Shown here one piece after another: positions 63,285 to 64,000 of a stretch of DNA of 64,000 nucleotides. The notes beneath the pieces are model-generated. The model was given only the letters and a program-made list of their open reading frames with translations. It did no database searches and was not told where the DNA came from. The translations under genes were made by a program, and so were the position numbers. The number at the start of each line of letters is the position of its first letter. The stretch's first letter is position 1. The DNA comes from Actinoallomurus iriomotensis. GTDB taxonomy: Bacteria > Actinomycetota > Actinomycetes > Streptosporangiales > Streptosporangiaceae. The stretch lies in assembly GCF_030269445.1 (NCBI RefSeq), contig NZ_BSTJ01000004.1:186001-250000 (forward strand). The letters run 5' to 3'.

Positions 63285-63740
63285 CTACTTGGTCCAAACG
63301 GCTTTGGCGCCGCTGTGCCCGGAGATCACCACCGTGGCGGTGGCGCCCACGCCGCCGATGAGAGCCAGGCCCACCAGGATCACGGAGACCGCGATCCGCG
63401 ACCTCGGCCCGGCGGAGGTTCGCCCGGTGAGATGGACCCAGGCGCAGATGCCGGCGACCGCCAGCCACAGCACGATGACGAACGGCAGCACCTGTTCGCC
63501 TTCCTTGGCGTGAGCCTCGACGATCGGGCTCTCCCCGACGCGCCCCTCAAGGGCCTCGCCGCTCTCCGTGGTCACCGGCACGGCCGCCAGCGCGATCGTG
63601 GCGACGAAGAGCACCGCCGGCCACAAGCGCCGCGCCGCGGCCGGCCAGAACGCCATCAAGATCGCGCCGAGCGCGGCCAGCGGAACGCACACCACGACGG
63701 CGTGGGCGACCAGCGGATGCAGCGGCAACCCTAAGACCAT
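63285..63740 (-). CDS. DUF2231-like membrane protein
   Basis: 151 residues. LGLPLHPLVAHAVVVCVPLA is the His-containing start of DUF2231 proteins (HPxxxHxxVxxP), followed by three more membrane spans and EAHAKEGEQVLPFVIVLWLA. The conserved His residues suggest heme or metal binding in the membrane, as proposed for relatives, but no function is established. It precedes the ATPase/VIT genes on the same strand, 128 bp away. Confidence 0.82.
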   Translation of the reverse strand: MVLGLPLHPLVAHAVVVCVPLAALGAILMAFWPAAARRLWPAVLFVATIALAAVPVTTESGEALEGRVGESPIVEAHAKEGEQVLPFVIVLWLAVAGICAWVHLTGRTSAGPRSRIAVSVILVGLALIGGVGATATVVISGHSGAKAVWTK

Positions 63741-63955
63741 GCTCGGGTACTTACCCCTTTCACAGCCGGCCGATATCCGCGGCTCAGATGCGGCCCGGTC
63801 CGCCGCGCAGGCCCCCGGCTATGGCGCCCAGCCTGGTGGATCACCGATTTCCATGCCTGCCACCTGGGCATATTCCTCATCAGCCATCCCAGTGAGGAAG
63901 GTGCGACACGTGTGATCTGCTCACGCTCGCCCGTACGCCCTGAAGGAGGCATGCC

Positions 63956-64000
63956 ATGCGCAAGGTGGCCGACTGCCGCAGACTCGACGGCGACGACGCG
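63956..64000 (+). CDS. Start of a DUF1059 protein (cut by window end)
   Basis: ATG at 63956 with GAAGGAGG 7-14 bases upstream opens MRKVADCRRLDGDDA, and the frame runs to the last base. DUF1059 proteins begin M(R/K)xVxDCR in just this way. They are short (about 60 residues) and of unknown function. Confidence 0.55.
   Translation, partial: MRKVADCRRLDGDDA

Overview
The window is chromosomal DNA of a high-GC Gram-positive actinomycete. The signs are a strong bias to G or C at third codon positions, many GTG starts, ATGA/GTGA gene overlaps, and typical actinobacterial families (LLM F420-type oxidoreductase, DUF1876, DUF2786, RNase Sa, DUF5941, DcuSR-type sensors). The gene set fits a filamentous actinomycete such as the Actinomadura/Actinoallomurus group, but this is an impression from protein flavour and not a placement. 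No rRNA, tRNA, CRISPR array or intact mobile element was recognised.

1-12 kb is a visibly less GC-rich, accessory-looking segment: a secreted collagen-like protein cut by the window start, two membrane-associated glycosyltransferases, a membrane-fused spermidine-synthase-like protein, the wreck of an IS5-type transposase, and a tightly overlapping operon (small membrane protein, GMC-type oxidoreductase, NAD-dependent epimerase, GtrA).

12-24 kb: a CitA/DcuS-type two-component system lies divergent from a nitrate/taurine-type ABC importer. It is followed by an MBL-fold hydrolase, a pair of related proteins of unknown function, an esterase, a universal-stress-like protein, a secreted TAP-type peptidase, a secreted RNase Sa homologue and a small secreted protein. 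24-38 kb: an ABC exporter with a lipoprotein, a beta-propeller/phosphoesterase, then a secreted glycosidase cluster (GH35, a gutted GH29 fucosidase, GH20). Ordinary enzymes, a LysE exporter, an HNH protein and an F420-type oxidoreductase follow.

38-49 kb: MurA with Asp at the catalytic Cys position, a MetX-like hydrolase, a NUDIX/glycosyltransferase pair, an L,D-transpeptidase, DUF2786 and DUF1876 proteins, a flavoprotein oxidase and an amidase, ending in 1.2 kb of apparently non-coding, partly repetitive DNA.

50-64 kb contains the most interesting candidate system. A BlaI/MecI-type repressor and an M56 (BlaR1-like) protease without a beta-lactam-binding domain form a coupled pair. Three copies of a palindrome related to TACTACTGCAGTAGTA sit upstream of that pair (shared with a divergent DUF5941 membrane protein), upstream of a GT39-like membrane protein, and upstream of a four-repeat DUF347 membrane protein. 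This predicts a local envelope-linked BlaI regulon spanning about 9 kb. The same stretch holds an ABC exporter with its NarL-type two-component system, a membrane-anchored pYEATS protein, a VIT-family transporter overlapping a P-type cation ATPase by 92 bp, a DUF2231 protein and the start of a DUF1059 protein.
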